In this document: positions 60,401 through 64,000 of the stretch, piece after piece
Layout: the number at the start of each line of letters is the position of its first letter
How positions within the stretch are numbered: position 1 is the first letter of the stretch
Assembly: GCF_000423505.1 (NCBI RefSeq)
Contig: NZ_AUIC01000003.1
Span: 558,001 to 622,000, forward strand
Direction: 5' to 3'
From: Pseudoclavibacter soli DSM 23366
Lineage (GTDB): Bacteria; Actinomycetota; Actinomycetes; Actinomycetales; Microbacteriaceae
Length of the DNA: 64,000 nt
Translations under genes and position numbers: made by a program
Notes under the pieces: generated by a model
Database searches by the model: none
What the model saw: the letters and a program-made list of their open reading frames with translations, nothing else
What the model was told of the DNA's origin: nothing

Positions 60401-60931
60401 TCAGGTGTTGGGCACATTGCGCTCAGTTGCGAGATGAGGCAGCAATGTCCCCTCTTCGCGACTCCACCCAATCTCGTCGAGCACGATGTCGCCGATGGGG
60501 TTCACCCCAGGCCCGGCCGCGAGCGCGTGCCCGACCAACGCATGCAAGCACTTAACACGCGTGGGCATCCCCCCGGCCGACACCCCGGCGATCTCCTCGA
60601 CCACGCCATAGGCCTCTCGATCGGCAATGTAGCGCTCATGCGCGGCACGATACCGCGCAGCGAGATCGTCATCTGCAGCGAGCAGCTCGTTGAGCTCGGC
60701 CATGCGCCCGGCCGCCTCGAGGCGCGACACCTCACGGGTGACCTCGGGATGCGTCAGGTAGTAAAAGGTGGGAAACGGCGTGCCGTCGGCCAGCCGCGGG
60801 GCGGTGGAGACCACCATCGGTGTGCCGTCGGCAGTGCGCGCCGGGATGCCCACTGCAGATCGCATCGGACGGCCCAGCTGCTCGGCCATCACCTCGAGAT
60901 CATGCTCGGTGACCGTGCTGTCGTGCGTCAT
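60401..60931 (-). CDS. DUF501 domain-containing protein
   Basis: The 176-residue protein matches the actinobacterial DUF501 family: VIAEQLGRPMRSAVGIPAR-like start (LEVMAEQLGRPMRSAVGI), PFPTFYYLTHPEVTREVSRLEAAGRM, GGMPTRVKCLHALVGHALAAGPGVNPIGDIVLDEIGW. A Cys/His set (KCLHALVGHAL) might bind a metal. The ATG overlaps the FtsB-like stop by 4 bp. It is always near eno and ftsB in actinobacteria; function unknown. Confidence 0.92.
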   Translation of the reverse strand: MTHDSTVTEHDLEVMAEQLGRPMRSAVGIPARTADGTPMVVSTAPRLADGTPFPTFYYLTHPEVTREVSRLEAAGRMAELNELLAADDDLAARYRAAHERYIADREAYGVVEEIAGVSAGGMPTRVKCLHALVGHALAAGPGVNPIGDIVLDEIGWSREEGTLLPHLATERNVPNT

Positions 60932-61419
60932 TGCCCCTCCGTGCCATCGCCGGTGCCGTCATCGGTGCTGGTGTTACTCAAGGGCGCGTCGCTGGTGCCC
61001 GCCTGTGCAATCGACTGCCCGAGCAGCTCGCTCCAGTTCTGCTGAGTGGTGGTGACATCGGTGCTCGGCGCCTGTGTGGCCTGGGTATCGGTGCTCGACT
61101 CGGTGACGCTGTCGCCGTCGACCACCACGTATGTGGTTTCACCGGGCACCACGAAATACAGTCGTTCGCGGGTCTGCGCGCGAATATATGCCGGGTCGTC
61201 CCAGCGGGCGCGCTGCTGTTGCAGCTCGGTGAGGCTCGAACTCTGCGCATCGACTTCTGCCTGCAGGTCGGCAACCTGCTGCTGCTGCTCGATGTAGAGC
61301 TTGATGCTCGGCGCCAATACGAGCGCCACGCCGATGAGCGCCAGAGACAGCAGCACGGGAAAGCCGCGGAACCCGTGGGTGCCCGCCGCTGTGCCCTGTT
61401 CGCCGCCGTCTCTGGCCAC
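60928..61419 (-). CDS. FtsB/DivIC family septum protein
   Basis: The 163-residue bitopic membrane protein has one transmembrane helix (about 22-40) followed by a coiled coil (LYIEQQQQVADLQAEVDAQSSSLTELQQQRARWDDPAYIRAQTRERLYFVVPGET), the DivIC/FtsB signature; the family recruits septal peptidoglycan synthesis in cell division. A Thr/Ser/Gln-rich tail follows. It lies between eno and DUF501 in one operon, as in most actinobacteria. GTG start 61419. Confidence 0.93.
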   Translation of the reverse strand: MARDGGEQGTAAGTHGFRGFPVLLSLALIGVALVLAPSIKLYIEQQQQVADLQAEVDAQSSSLTELQQQRARWDDPAYIRAQTRERLYFVVPGETTYVVVDGDSVTESSTDTQATQAPSTDVTTTQQNWSELLGQSIAQAGTSDAPLSNTSTDDGTGDGTEGQ

Positions 61420-61427
61420 CGGATGCC

Positions 61428-64000
<2,573 letters not shown>

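Overview
The window is about 64 kb of high-GC chromosome from an actinomycete, most likely a member of the order Micrococcales. Lineage evidence is the gene set: a mycothiol S-conjugate amidase (mca), an AdnAB-type helicase-nuclease pair in place of RecBCD, UPF0182, DUF3107, DUF2342, DUF4245, DUF4307 and DUF501 proteins, the large 180-kDa-type NAD-glutamate dehydrogenase, and many genes with a TANNNT -10 hexamer only 6-8 nt before the start codon (leaderless transcription). The genus cannot be fixed from the sequence. No phage, insertion sequence, transposase, rRNA or CRISPR array is visible.

Layout. 1-7.1 kb: partial SDR gene, initiator tRNA, a surface protein, a membrane HExxH protein and a UPF0182 protein. 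7.1-23.4 kb: a conserved actinobacterial block with an S16 peptidase that lacks its PDZ domain, a DUF2342 zincin-like protein, a degenerate ThiF-like protein, UvrD2, a kinase-like protein without catalytic residues, AdnB-AdnA, DUF3107, a ferritin-like protein, an SGNH hydrolase and a DEAD-box helicase. 23.6-31 kb: ispH divergent from xseA-xseB-DUF4245, then carbonic anhydrase, fumC and a PIN-PhoH protein. 42-51.7 kb: hemolysin-III protein, uppS, mca, DUF4307, greA, ilvA, an AI-2E permease, a nitroreductase, a transglycosylase and a siderophore-esterase-like protein. 55.5-64 kb: YnfA, a flavin reductase, tRNA-Leu, lemA-htpX, ndh, DUF501, ftsB/divIC, eno and partial hisS.

The accessory material is in three places. 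(1) 30978-32298: an AbiEi/DUF559 nuclease-like gene between two 82-bp inverted repeats, each a nested palindrome of TAGGGGTGA boxes, wedged between phoH and ychF. (2) 33436-36936: fused remnants of three toxin-antitoxin genes (higB, higA, yoeB), then a block (Pr6Pr membrane protein, Tag glycosylase, MFS exporter) that looks imported. (3) 51819-53870: a PemK/MazF-type toxin and RelB-like antitoxin between perfect 68-bp direct repeats carrying a terminator hairpin, next to a collapsed iron-siderophore uptake locus in which a permease fragment is fused in frame to an ABC ATPase, plus an AraC relic.

Small dispersed intergenic repeats recur across the window: TGCCCAGTGATC-arm elements at 23.5 and 56.9 kb, GACCAACGA boxes with 20-bp spacing at 0.6 and 58.8 kb, and a 43-nt leader shared by two distant genes. 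The main candidates for something undescribed are the repeat-bounded nuclease element and the repeat-bounded toxin-antitoxin unit.
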